In this document: piece by piece, positions 33,086 to 40,871 of the stretch
How positions within the stretch are numbered: the first letter of the stretch is position 1
How the letters are laid out: every line of letters begins with the position of its first letter
From: Actinoplanes octamycinicus
GTDB taxonomy: Bacteria > Actinomycetota > Actinomycetes > Mycobacteriales > Micromonosporaceae
Assembly: GCF_014205225.1 (NCBI RefSeq)
Contig: NZ_JACHNB010000001.1
Span: forward strand, 9,343,501-9,407,500
Direction: 5' to 3'
Length of the DNA: 64,000 nucleotides
The notes under the pieces: model-generated
What the model saw: only the letters and a program-made list of their open reading frames with translations
Told to the model about the DNA's origin: nothing
Databases searched by the model: none
Position numbers and translations under genes: made by a program

Positions 33086-33599
33086 GCCGATTCGGCGCGT
33101 CGCGAGCGATGACGACCATCCCCGCTGCCGCGATGTCGCCCGATTTCTTGCGCATCCCTTTCTGGTACGACTCGCAGCCCGGTGGCAGCCGGCCCGCGAG
33201 GCTGCGGCCCGCGCACGACCGCTGCGCGTGTCGTGCGGGTCCGCTCGTGGACCGCGTTGCCCGCCGCTGGTCACGGTAGCGGCCGCGCTCCCGCCCCTCG
33301 GCTGGTCCTCAGGGGTGCCTCAACCCCTGTGAAAGACCCATGAGACCCAGCCGGGGACCGGGGGCGCGGCCGCGGCCGTGACCAGCGATGGGCCTCGCGG
33401 TTCGCCGGCGGACCCGCACGACACGCGCTGCGGTCGTGCGCGGGCCGCAGCCTCGCGGGCCGGTTCGCACAGAGCTGCCAGTCGTACCGGAAAAGATCCG
33501 CGCGCAGGCAAGCGGCATCGCGGCAGCGAGAGGAGGAGGGCGCACCGAAAGCAGACCGTGGTGTTGCGTGGTGGGTCGGCGACCGTATGCAATGGCAGC
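33086..33599. other. Intergenic region of 0.5 kb holding a large imperfect inverted repeat
   Basis: There is no gene. Almost all of it is occupied by two arms of about 180 bp, described separately, and a central hairpin. The last 70 bp before 33600 probably hold the crp-type gene promoter. Confidence 0.7.
33123..33528. repeat. Large interrupted inverted repeat (arms about 180 bp)
   Basis: The reverse complement of 33123-33305 aligns with 33349-33528 over its whole length with small gaps. The best part pairs 33186-33245 with about 33407-33466 (GACCCGCACGACACGCGC versus GACCCGCACGACACGCGCT and CGGTCGTGCGCGGGCCGCAG in both). Arm 2 contains CGTACCGGAA; arm 1 has the near match TTCTGGTACG. A 7-bp hairpin CAGGGGT/ACCCCTG (33310-33329) lies near the centre. 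It could be a decayed duplicated element or a very large cruciform. Confidence 0.8.
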
Positions 33600-34298
33600 A
33601 TGACGGGAGCTGGCGAGCCGGCCTGGGCGCCGGGGTCCTTTCTGGATCTGATCAGCGCTGCTGAGCGGGACGAGCTGTTCGCGCTGGGGGCCACGCGGCG
33701 GCTGCCGGCCGGGCGGACGCTGCTGGCCGAGGGGCACCGGGACACCCAGGTGGAGCTGCTCCGGGAGGGGCAGGTCAAGGTGACCCGGCAGGTCGGCGGG
33801 GTGCCGCGGCTGCTGGCGATCCGGCTGCCCGGGGACATCGTCGGGGAGTTCGCCGCGTTCACCGGCAGCGAGCGGACCGCGACCGTGACCACCTGCGGTG
33901 ACGTGGTGTCGACGGTGATCCGGCAGCGCGACTTCATGGACTTCGTCGGCAAGCATCCGAACGTGGCGGTCCAGGTCGCCGCGACCATCGGGCGGCGGCT
34001 GCGCTGGGCGAACGAGCGGCGCACCGAGTTCTCCGCGTTCCCGGCGCACGTGCGGCTGGCCCGGGTGCTCCTGGAGATCGCCACCAGCTGCGGCGAGGCG
34101 GTCGACGACGGGGTGCGGATCACCGTCGACCTGTCCCAGACCGAGCTGGCCTACCTGATCGGCGCCCGCGAGGACACCGTGCAGCGGGCGCTGCGCCAGC
34201 TGCGCGCCGACCGGCTGCTGCGGACCGGGTACCGGCGGATCGTGGTGCTCGACGAGGACGGGCTCCGCGATCTCGTCGAGCACGCCGAGTGGACCTGA
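33600..34298 (+). CDS. Crp/Fnr-family transcriptional regulator
   Basis: The 232-residue protein has an N-terminal cyclic-nucleotide-binding-like beta-barrel (VELLREGQVKVTRQVGG, LAIRLPGDIVGEFAAFTGSERTATVTT) and a dimerisation helix. The C-terminal Crp-type helix-turn-helix is VDLSQTELAYLIGAREDTVQRALRQLRADRLLRTG. The barrel lacks the Fnr cysteines. The residues that contact cAMP in Crp are only partly recognisable, so the ligand is uncertain. It precedes the protease/TerY-P island by 204 bp on the same strand and is a candidate regulator of it. Confidence 0.88.
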   Translation: MTGAGEPAWAPGSFLDLISAAERDELFALGATRRLPAGRTLLAEGHRDTQVELLREGQVKVTRQVGGVPRLLAIRLPGDIVGEFAAFTGSERTATVTTCGDVVSTVIRQRDFMDFVGKHPNVAVQVAATIGRRLRWANERRTEFSAFPAHVRLARVLLEIATSCGEAVDDGVRITVDLSQTELAYLIGAREDTVQRALRQLRADRLLRTGYRRIVVLDEDGLRDLVEHAEWT

Positions 34299-34390
34299 CG
34301 ACTCCCGACGTTGCCGGACTCCGCCATATAACGGAAAGTCACTGCCGGACTGGTGCTCCAATGTGCTTCCACGTGCCTGACCGGCCGTGG

Positions 34391-34411
34391 CACCGATAGC
34401 GGGGATCGGTG
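34391..34411. promoter_or_regulatory. Inverted repeat between the crp-type gene and the island
   Basis: CACCGAT and ATCGGTG are separated by 7 bp, 91 bp upstream of the first island gene. Symmetry and spacing would suit a Crp-type dimer, but the sequence is not the Escherichia coli Crp consensus. Candidate only. Confidence 0.35.
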
Positions 34412-34501
34412 ACATGCCGAATATGTTACCGAAAGTGAGGGTCTGATGACTGTCGCTGATGGGTGGGGGGCACCTTGCAGCGAATTCTCGGAGGGCACGC
34501 G

Positions 34502-35515
34502 GTGACCCTCGTCGACGAGCCGGCCGCCCGGGCCCGGGCGGCCGGCGACCAGGACGGGCTGCGGGAGCTGGCCGCCCGCGGCGCGCTCGGCACCATCCCG
34601 GCGGGCGAGCGGCGGGCGCTCTACCAGCAGGCCTGGACGATCGCTCACCCGATCGTCTTCGAGGTGGTCACCCGGCGGCTGGAGCTGCGGCGCGGGCACC
34701 CGCACTGCGCCCGGGACCTGCGCCGGCTGGACGGTCCCTGCCTGGACGGCTTCCACGACGACGTGGAGGCCGTCGTCGACCATCTGTTCACGGTGACCCG
34801 GCCGATCCGCGACCTGGAGGCCTGGCTGGCCGCCCGGGCGCCGCACGCCACCATCGACGGGCACCGGCGCCGGCGCGGCGCCCGCGGCGCCCTGCAACGG
34901 CCCCGGATGACCCGGGCGCTGGCCGCCGCCCTGCCCGACGATCCGTGGCTGCACGAGCTGGCCCTGCGCCTGCTGGTCTGGGTGGGCCTGCCGGCCGGGG
35001 CGGGCGCGGTGCTCTGGCCGGTCGAGGTGTGGGCGCGGGACCGGGCCGGGTTCACCGGCGACCGGGAGGGCAGCACCCCGGCCCGGGTGCAGGCCGAGGT
35101 GGACGTGGTGCTGGCCGCGATGCGCCGCCGGCCGCAGTGGTACGAGGCGCACGTCGAGCGGCCGCTCGGCGGCAAGACCGCGCCGGTGGCCGGCTCGCCC
35201 GGGGACCGGCCCGGCGACCCGCGCCCGCTGACCGCCGACCCGGCGGACCTCGCCGAGGCCCGGATCGTGGAGACCGCGGCGGCCGCGGTCCAGGCGATCA
35301 CGGCCGGGCTGGCCGGCGGCCGGGACGTGCCGGGGACCGTGGAGACGGTGCTGCGCACGCTGTTCCTGGACGGCACCGGGGTGGACGAGATCGACCGCCC
35401 GCCGGGCGGCGAGTCCGGCCCGGAGGCGCGGCTGTCAGCGCTGCTCGGCGACCCCGTCGCCCGGGACGCCCTGATCGGCCGGGTGGTGCGGATCATCGGC
35501 GAGCTCGGCGGCTAA
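34502..35515 (+). CDS. Hypothetical helical protein, paralogue of the protein at 35764-36822
   Basis: The 337-residue protein starts at GTG 34502, with GGAGGG seven bases upstream; an earlier GTG at 34463 lacks such a site. It shares long blocks with its neighbour: PIVFEVVTRRLELRRGHPHC, CLDGFHDDVEAVVDHL, PIRDLEAWLAAR, HRRRRGARGALQRPR, LVWVGLPAGAG and VLAAMRRRPQWYE. An acidic helix followed by a Trp-containing helix and an HRRRR segment recalls sigma-factor region 2, but this likeness is weak and no region 4 was found. Function is unknown. Its position at the edge of the caspase/CHAT island suggests a regulatory or scaffolding part. Confidence 0.7.
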   Translation: MTLVDEPAARARAAGDQDGLRELAARGALGTIPAGERRALYQQAWTIAHPIVFEVVTRRLELRRGHPHCARDLRRLDGPCLDGFHDDVEAVVDHLFTVTRPIRDLEAWLAARAPHATIDGHRRRRGARGALQRPRMTRALAAALPDDPWLHELALRLLVWVGLPAGAGAVLWPVEVWARDRAGFTGDREGSTPARVQAEVDVVLAAMRRRPQWYEAHVERPLGGKTAPVAGSPGDRPGDPRPLTADPADLAEARIVETAAAAVQAITAGLAGGRDVPGTVETVLRTLFLDGTGVDEIDRPPGGESGPEARLSALLGDPVARDALIGRVVRIIGELGG

Positions 35516-35710
35516 CGCCCGCAGTGCCCGGTGGCGGCCGGCCAGCTCCTCGGCCAGCACCGCCGCCGGGACGCCGTCGTCGGCCGCGGCCCGGGCGGCC
35601 GCCCGCAACTCGTCCTCGAGCAGCCGTCGCAGCCGCTCGGCCTGCTCGGGGCTGAGTTCCATCAGCGGTGTCCGCACCTGGTGATCATGTAATGATTCTG
35701 CACCCGCCAT
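35435..35710 (-). CDS. Small acidic helical protein
   Basis: This 91-residue protein is supported by a very good ribosome-binding site (GGAGG five bases before ATG 35710) and by a GTCCGTCAGA motif 24 bp upstream. The sequence is one long charged helix with heptad-like Leu and Ala (LSPEQAERLRRLLEDELRAA, AVLAEELAGRHRALRALAAELADD), suggesting a coiled coil. It follows the paralogous helical gene (35764-36822) by 53 bp on the same strand. Its last 81 bp overlap the end of the convergent gene at 34502-35515, so the real stop or the biological meaning of the overlap deserves caution. Confidence 0.55.
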   Translation of the reverse strand: MAGAESLHDHQVRTPLMELSPEQAERLRRLLEDELRAAARAAADDGVPAAVLAEELAGRHRALRALAAELADDPHHPADQGVPGDGVAEQR

Positions 35711-35734
35711 GGCACCTCCAGGGGTTCGCACATC

Positions 35735-35744
35735 TCTGACGGAC
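35735..35744 (-). promoter_or_regulatory. Island motif GTCCGTCAGA, site 1
   Basis: The 10-mer is read on the minus strand, 24 bp upstream of the small helical protein gene. It is one of four identical, same-orientation copies in the island. Confidence 0.6.
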
Positions 35745-35763
35745 GTGCGTCCCTCGGAAGCGG

Positions 35764-36822
35764 TCAGTCGGGGGTGGCGACGATGGTGAGCGCGGCGGCG
35801 ACGATCCGGTTCAGGCGGTCCGGCTCGGTGAGCGCGCCGGTGATCCCGCCGACCGGGTCGGCGGCCAGGTGCGGCGGCTGGTCCAGGGTGCTGGTCAGCA
35901 CACCGCCGAAGACCGAACGGATCACCTCGGCCACGGCCGCCTCGGCGGGCTCGCCGGTGGCCAGCCGGACCCGCAGCGCGCGGACCGCCTCGGCGGCCAG
36001 GCGCTGCAGCTCCGACTCGACCTGCTGGTCCGGCTCGGTGAGCGGCAGCGGGGCGATCGGCTCGCCGTAGGCGTCCACCCCGGTCACCGCGACCGGCGGC
36101 TGCTTGGCGCCGAGCGGGCGCTCGACGAACGACTCGTACCAGGCCGGGCGGCGGCGCATCGCGGCCAGCACCCGGTCGACGTCGCGGGCCACGGTGGCCG
36201 GCGAGCTGCCGGTCCAGTCGCCGGTGTGCCGGGCCCGCTGCTGCGCCCACGACTCCAGCGGCCAGGTGCCGGTGCCGGCGGTGCCGCGCACCCCGACCCA
36301 GACCAGGATGTCCACCGCCAGGGCGCTCAGCCAGCGGTCCTGGCCCAGCTCGGCGGCGAGCCAGCCGGGCAGCCGCGGACGCTGCAACGCGCCGCGGGCG
36401 CCGCGCCGGCGCCGGTGCGCGTTGACGGTGGCCGCGCCGACCCGGGCGGCCACCCAGGCCTCCAGTCGCAGAATCGGCTGGCGGGCGTGGGTGAGCAGGT
36501 CGTCGATGACCGCCTCGACGTCGTCGTGGAACCGGTCCAGACAGTCGTCGGCCAGCCGGTCCACGCCGGACGCGCAGGCCGGGTGGCCGCGCTGCAGCTC
36601 GACGCGACGGGTCAGCCGGGTGAACACGATCGGCCACACCAGGTCGTAGGCGGCCCGGGTCAGGGCCGCACGGCGCGGGCTGCCCGGGGCCGCGGCCGCG
36701 GCGAGCAGGCCGTCCGCGGCCAGATCGGACAGCATCCGTACGCCGGAAGCCGCGTTCCGTGACCGGTGGAGCGCTCCGCCCGTCGCCCGCGCCGGCCGGA
36801 TTCGTACGCTCGTCTCGCCCAC
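35764..36822 (-). CDS. Hypothetical helical protein, paralogue of the protein at 34502-35515
   Basis: The 352-residue protein starts at GTG 36822 with GAGGAG upstream. It shares the same blocks as the other copy: PIVFTRLTRRVELQRGHPAC, CLDRFHDDVEAVIDDLL, PILRLEAWVAAR, HRRRRGARGALQRPR, ILVWVGVRGTAG, VLAAMRRRPAWYESFVERPLG. A variable C-terminal third is helical (VESELQRLAAEAVRALRVRL). The two copies face each other around the small coiled-coil gene. The first, strongly conserved 200 residues may be a sigma-region-2-like or other nucleic-acid/protein-binding helical domain. No catalytic motif is seen. Confidence 0.7.
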   Translation of the reverse strand: MGETSVRIRPARATGGALHRSRNAASGVRMLSDLAADGLLAAAAAPGSPRRAALTRAAYDLVWPIVFTRLTRRVELQRGHPACASGVDRLADDCLDRFHDDVEAVIDDLLTHARQPILRLEAWVAARVGAATVNAHRRRRGARGALQRPRLPGWLAAELGQDRWLSALAVDILVWVGVRGTAGTGTWPLESWAQQRARHTGDWTGSSPATVARDVDRVLAAMRRRPAWYESFVERPLGAKQPPVAVTGVDAYGEPIAPLPLTEPDQQVESELQRLAAEAVRALRVRLATGEPAEAAVAEVIRSVFGGVLTSTLDQPPHLAADPVGGITGALTEPDRLNRIVAAALTIVATPD

Positions 36823-36998
36823 CGCTTCTCCTCAGCTGCCGTCCAAGTGGTTTGCAGCTTCCCCGCGCGCACCGGCGCTCCGCGAGGGCCCGGCCCGCCG
36901 AGTAACCCGGTTCAGGTACCCGATCAGTACCAACAGCCCCACCGCGGGCGATATCCGGCGGCCCGGGCAACCCTTCCGGTGGATGCCGACCCCGGCTG

Positions 36999-37008
36999 GT
37001 CCGTCAGA
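36999..37008 (+). promoter_or_regulatory. Island motif GTCCGTCAGA, site 2
   Basis: The identical 10-mer lies 37 bp upstream of the caspase-like gene, followed by CATCGGTG, which fits the extended pattern nnYCGGYG seen at two other sites. Confidence 0.65.
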
Positions 37009-37045
37009 CATCGGTGTCGTGGTCGCCGCCCCCGGGAGGACGCTC

Positions 37046-38941
37046 GTGCCCGATCTGTACGCCCTGCTGGTCGGCATCGACCGGTACCGGTCCCCGGACA
37101 TCCCGCCGCTGCACGGCTGCGCCAACGACGTGCGCGCCGCGGCTGCCCAGCTCACCATCGACGCGGCGCCCGGCTGCCGGGTGCACACCCGGCTGCTGCT
37201 CGACGACGACGCGACCCGGGCCGCGGTGATCGCCGCGATCCGCGCGCACCTGGGCCGGGCCGGGCGGGACGACACCGCGCTGCTCTGGTTCGCCGGGCAC
37301 GGCTCGGCCGCGCCGGTCCCGGACTGGGCCTGGTTCCGCGAGCCGACCGGCCGGCTGCAGACCCTGGTCTGCGCGGACAGCCGCACCCCGGGCGTGCCGG
37401 ACCTGTGGGACAAGGAGCTGTCGGTGCTGCTCGACGTGGTCGCCGAGCGGGCCCGGCACGTGGCCGTGGTGCTGGACAGCTGCCACGCCGACGGGGCCAC
37501 CCGGGAGCTGCTCGGGCAGGAGCCGGCGGCCCGGGCCCGGTCGGTGCCGCCGGCCCCGGACCGCGGGCCGGACTCGCTGATCGAGGAACTGCTCCGGCGG
37601 GCCGGGCAGCCGGCGCCGGAGCACGTCGCGCTGGCCGCCTGCCGCTCCGACGAGGCGGCCCGGGAACGCACCATCGGCGGGACGGTGCACGGGGTGTTCA
37701 GCTGGGCGCTGCTGGACGCGCTGCGCCGGCTCGGGCCGGACGCCACCTACCGGGAGCTGCTGGCCGCCACCCAGACCGCGGTCGAGCTGAGGTCCGGGCA
37801 GGTGCCGCAGCTGCGGCCGGCCGCGTCGCCGCTGGCCGACCACGAATTCCTGGACGGGACGGTACGCCGGGCCGGCACCGGGATCCGGATGCGGCACACC
37901 CGGGAGGGGTGGGCGATCGACGCCGGGGCGGTGCACGGGCTGCCCGAGGACGGCGGCGTACGGGTCGGGGTGCACGGGACCACGCGGGAGGCGACGGTGA
38001 CCCGGGTCCGGGCGTTGACCAGCCTGGTCGAGCCGTGCGACGGATGGCAGCCGCGGGACGGCGAGCAGTTCCCGGTGGTGCTGACCGACGTGCCGCTGCC
38101 GCGGGCCACCGTGGCGGTCGCCGGCCTCGACCCGGCCGGGCTGGCGGCGTCCCCGCACGTCCGGGTGGTGGACGGCGACACCACCGTGCCGGACCTGCGG
38201 ATCCGGACGGGCGGGCCGGGACGGGTGACGATCACCGACCATCACGGCGCGGTGCTCACCGAGACGGACACCGGCCGGCTGGTGCCGGCGGTCGAGCACC
38301 TCGCCCGGTGGTGGCTGCTGTCCCGGCTGGCCAACCCGGCCTCGTCGCTGGGCCGGCCGGTACGGATCGAGCTGCTCCGGCCGGCGCCCGGGCAGGAGCT
38401 GGCGCCGCGCACCGGCGGGGAGCCGCTGAGCACGGTGGCCGGGGTGTACCGGCTGCCGTACCGGTGGTCGAACGCCGGCTGGCAGCCGCCGGAGTTCTTC
38501 CTGCGGCTGCACAACACCACCGACCGGAAGCTGTACTGCGTGCTGCTCGACCTGACGCCGCGGTTCAAGGCGCACGCGCTGCTGTTCCCCGGCGACTTCA
38601 TCGGGCCGGGTGAGCGCGGGGTGGCGCTGGACGGGCAGCGGGTCCGGGCGTTCCTGCCGGACCGGACGGCGCCCCGGCCCGGGGTACGGGTCCGGGACCG
38701 GCTCAAGCTGTTCGTGGCCGAGGAACAGTTCAGCCAGCAGCCGTTCCTGATGCCGGAGCTGGGTGAGCCGGTCGGCAGCCGGGGCGGATTCGGGCGGCGA
38801 GGGCTGCTGGAACGGCTGGGCGGGCAGGCGATCGGGCGGGACCTCGGGGCGGCGCGGGAGAAGGGTGCGGCGTACGAGTGGACGACCGAGACGGTGAACC
38901 TGGAGATCGTGGTGCCGCGGCTCGGGGAGGACCTGGCGTGA
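37046..38941 (+). CDS. Caspase-family (peptidase C14) protein with large C-terminal region
   Basis: The 631-residue protein starts at GTG 37046 with GGGAGGA six bases upstream. The N-terminal caspase fold (about 1-270) begins LYALLVGIDRYRSPDIPPLHGCANDVRA and has the catalytic dyad His85 (LWFAGHGS) and Cys146 (VVLDSCHADG), followed by HVALAACRSDEAA and GVFSWALLDALRRLG. It should therefore be an active protease, probably Arg- or Asp-directed by family analogy. The remaining 350 residues are beta-rich and may sense or bind a partner (PEFFLRLHNTTDRKLYCVLLDL, GPGERGVALDGQRVRAFLPD). Its stop overlaps the start of the CHAT-like gene (GTGA), so the two are made together. Confidence 0.88.
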   Translation: MPDLYALLVGIDRYRSPDIPPLHGCANDVRAAAAQLTIDAAPGCRVHTRLLLDDDATRAAVIAAIRAHLGRAGRDDTALLWFAGHGSAAPVPDWAWFREPTGRLQTLVCADSRTPGVPDLWDKELSVLLDVVAERARHVAVVLDSCHADGATRELLGQEPAARARSVPPAPDRGPDSLIEELLRRAGQPAPEHVALAACRSDEAARERTIGGTVHGVFSWALLDALRRLGPDATYRELLAATQTAVELRSGQVPQLRPAASPLADHEFLDGTVRRAGTGIRMRHTREGWAIDAGAVHGLPEDGGVRVGVHGTTREATVTRVRALTSLVEPCDGWQPRDGEQFPVVLTDVPLPRATVAVAGLDPAGLAASPHVRVVDGDTTVPDLRIRTGGPGRVTITDHHGAVLTETDTGRLVPAVEHLARWWLLSRLANPASSLGRPVRIELLRPAPGQELAPRTGGEPLSTVAGVYRLPYRWSNAGWQPPEFFLRLHNTTDRKLYCVLLDLTPRFKAHALLFPGDFIGPGERGVALDGQRVRAFLPDRTAPRPGVRVRDRLKLFVAEEQFSQQPFLMPELGEPVGSRGGFGRRGLLERLGGQAIGRDLGAAREKGAAYEWTTETVNLEIVVPRLGEDLA

Positions 38942-40848
38942 GCGGCGCGGATGCGGACGCCGCCGGGCTGCGGGGTGTGGAGGCGACCGCGGAGTGGGCG
39001 GCGCTGGAGCGTTATCAGCAGTCCGGTGATCCGGCGGACCTGGACGTGGCGATCGCGGCGGTCGAGCGGGCCGGGCCGCTGGACGGGGCCCGGCTGGGGC
39101 GGCTCGGTGAGCTGGTGCTGCAGCGGGCCGAGCGGGGGCCGGACGCCGACGGGGCGCGGCGGGCCGCGGACCTGCTGCGGCGGGCCATGGCGGAGCTGGA
39201 CCCGGACGAGGACTGGTGGGTGTGGCTGCGGGGCGCGGCGGCGGAGCGGCTGGCCGGATTCCTCAGCGGGGACGTCGGGCTGCTGGAGAGTTCGGCCCGG
39301 GTGCTGGACGGGATGCGGGTGCGGGCGCTGCCGGACGAGGTGCTGGTGGCGGTGATGCAGGACCGGCTCCGGACCGAGGTGGGGCTGATCGAGAGCGGAC
39401 GAAGCGGGACCGGGGTGGGGCCGGCGCCGATCCGCGGGCTGATCGCCGACGGGCATCGGCTGCTGGACCGGGCCGAGGACCCGGAACAGCGGGGGGTGCT
39501 GGCCGGGCTGCTCGCCTGCGCCGAGGTGATGGCGGTGAAGGCGGACTTCGGGCCGTTCGACGGGGAGCGGGTGCGGGCCTTGCTGCCGGTGGCGGAGCAG
39601 GCTCACGGCGGGCCGGACTGGGCGGCTTCGCTTGATCAGGTGCGGACGTTGCTGGACCAGTACGACGCGCTGATCGGCTCCGGTGCGCCGACCGGGACGG
39701 CGCCGGCGCAGCGCGCGGAGCCGGTGCCGACGCCGAGCGGTGGACCGACGGGTGGGGATCTGCTGCTCCGGGCCATGCGGCTGCTCCGGGACGGGGACCT
39801 GGCCGGGGCCGGGAAGATGGTGGCGCAGGCGCAGGGGCTGGCCGGTGCGGACGAGCCCTATCTGCGAACCGTGGCCGGGGTGCTCGGGTCGCTGACCGGC
39901 GACGGGCCGATGCCAGATGTCTCGGACATCGGCCTGGTGGGCAGCGGGAGCACCAGCAGCCGCGATGGCGGCGGCCGTGGCGGTGCGCAGCCGGCGGTGC
40001 TGCGGATCGCGGCGGCCATGCTGGTGGCGGCCGGAACCGCGGCGCAGGCCGGGCGCAACGGCGATCTCGGCGGGCTGCGGGCGGCCCGGGACGAGCTGGA
40101 ACGGTTGATCGAGCGGGTTCCGGAGGGGAACGAGCCGCTGCGGGGACGGATCGCCGGGCTGGCCGCGAACGTGGACGCGGTGCTGGCCCGGGCGCAGGTC
40201 GGTGAGCTGGAGGTGGCGGCGCGGGCGGTTCGGTCGCATCGGCTGGCGCTGCGGCTGGCCGGCGGGGCACGCACGGCGGGCGGCGCCGAGGTGGCGGTCG
40301 CGCTGGGCGAGATGTTGCGGCTCAGCGGTACCGGCAACCTGGGCGGGGTGCGGCGGCTCGGACTGGACGCGCTGTGTTCGGCGGCGCCGGGCCGGCAGCC
40401 CGAGTGGGCGGCGCAGGTCATCGGCTGGTGCGCGGCCGATCTCGGCGCCGATCCGGACGCGGCGTGGGACCTGGTCGCGGTGCTGGACGCGGCCCGCAAC
40501 CGGGAGCTGGGCCGGACCGCCGAACCGGTCAGCCTGGGCCGGGTGCGCGCGGCGCTGGCCGAGGTGGAAGCGGATGCCCTGGTGCATCTGCTGCCCGGCC
40601 GGGCGGTGCTGGTCACCGCGGACGGTTCGGTGGACGTGCTGCCGGCACCGCTGCTCGGGGTGCCGATCGAGGAGTTGCGCGGGTGGGCCGGGCAGGCGGT
40701 GCTGGACGAGTTGCTCGGGCGGCTCCCGGAGGCCGGCCGGCGGATGGTGGTGGTGCCGTTCGGGCAGCTGGCGGCGGTGCCCTGGGACGAGGATTCGCCG
40801 GTCCGGTGCGCGCGGTCGGCCGGTCTGCTGAGCGACCTCGGACGCTGA
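38938..40848 (+). CDS. Helical (TPR-like) protein ending in a truncated CHAT domain
   Basis: The 636-residue protein starts at GTG 38938, overlapping the caspase stop, with GGGGAGG upstream. Most of it is alpha-helical, TPR-like repeats such as EWAALERYQQSGDPADLDVAIAAVERAG, broken by two Gly/Ser/Pro linkers. The last 90 residues match the start of a CHAT domain (LAEVEADALVHLLPG, RRMVVVPFGQLAAVPWDED). It stops there, before the His and Cys segments. It is therefore a CHAT-derived protein without a protease centre, perhaps a docking or inhibitory partner of the co-translated caspase. Confidence 0.75.
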   Translation: MSGADADAAGLRGVEATAEWAALERYQQSGDPADLDVAIAAVERAGPLDGARLGRLGELVLQRAERGPDADGARRAADLLRRAMAELDPDEDWWVWLRGAAAERLAGFLSGDVGLLESSARVLDGMRVRALPDEVLVAVMQDRLRTEVGLIESGRSGTGVGPAPIRGLIADGHRLLDRAEDPEQRGVLAGLLACAEVMAVKADFGPFDGERVRALLPVAEQAHGGPDWAASLDQVRTLLDQYDALIGSGAPTGTAPAQRAEPVPTPSGGPTGGDLLLRAMRLLRDGDLAGAGKMVAQAQGLAGADEPYLRTVAGVLGSLTGDGPMPDVSDIGLVGSGSTSSRDGGGRGGAQPAVLRIAAAMLVAAGTAAQAGRNGDLGGLRAARDELERLIERVPEGNEPLRGRIAGLAANVDAVLARAQVGELEVAARAVRSHRLALRLAGGARTAGGAEVAVALGEMLRLSGTGNLGGVRRLGLDALCSAAPGRQPEWAAQVIGWCAADLGADPDAAWDLVAVLDAARNRELGRTAEPVSLGRVRAALAEVEADALVHLLPGRAVLVTADGSVDVLPAPLLGVPIEELRGWAGQAVLDELLGRLPEAGRRMVVVPFGQLAAVPWDEDSPVRCARSAGLLSDLGR

Positions 40849-40871
40849 CCGCCGCCGGCTGCCAGCGCACG

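Noticed and set aside
33123..33528. Insertion sequence
   Set aside because: No transposase frame lies between the arms (the spacer is about 40 bp) and no target-site duplication is visible.
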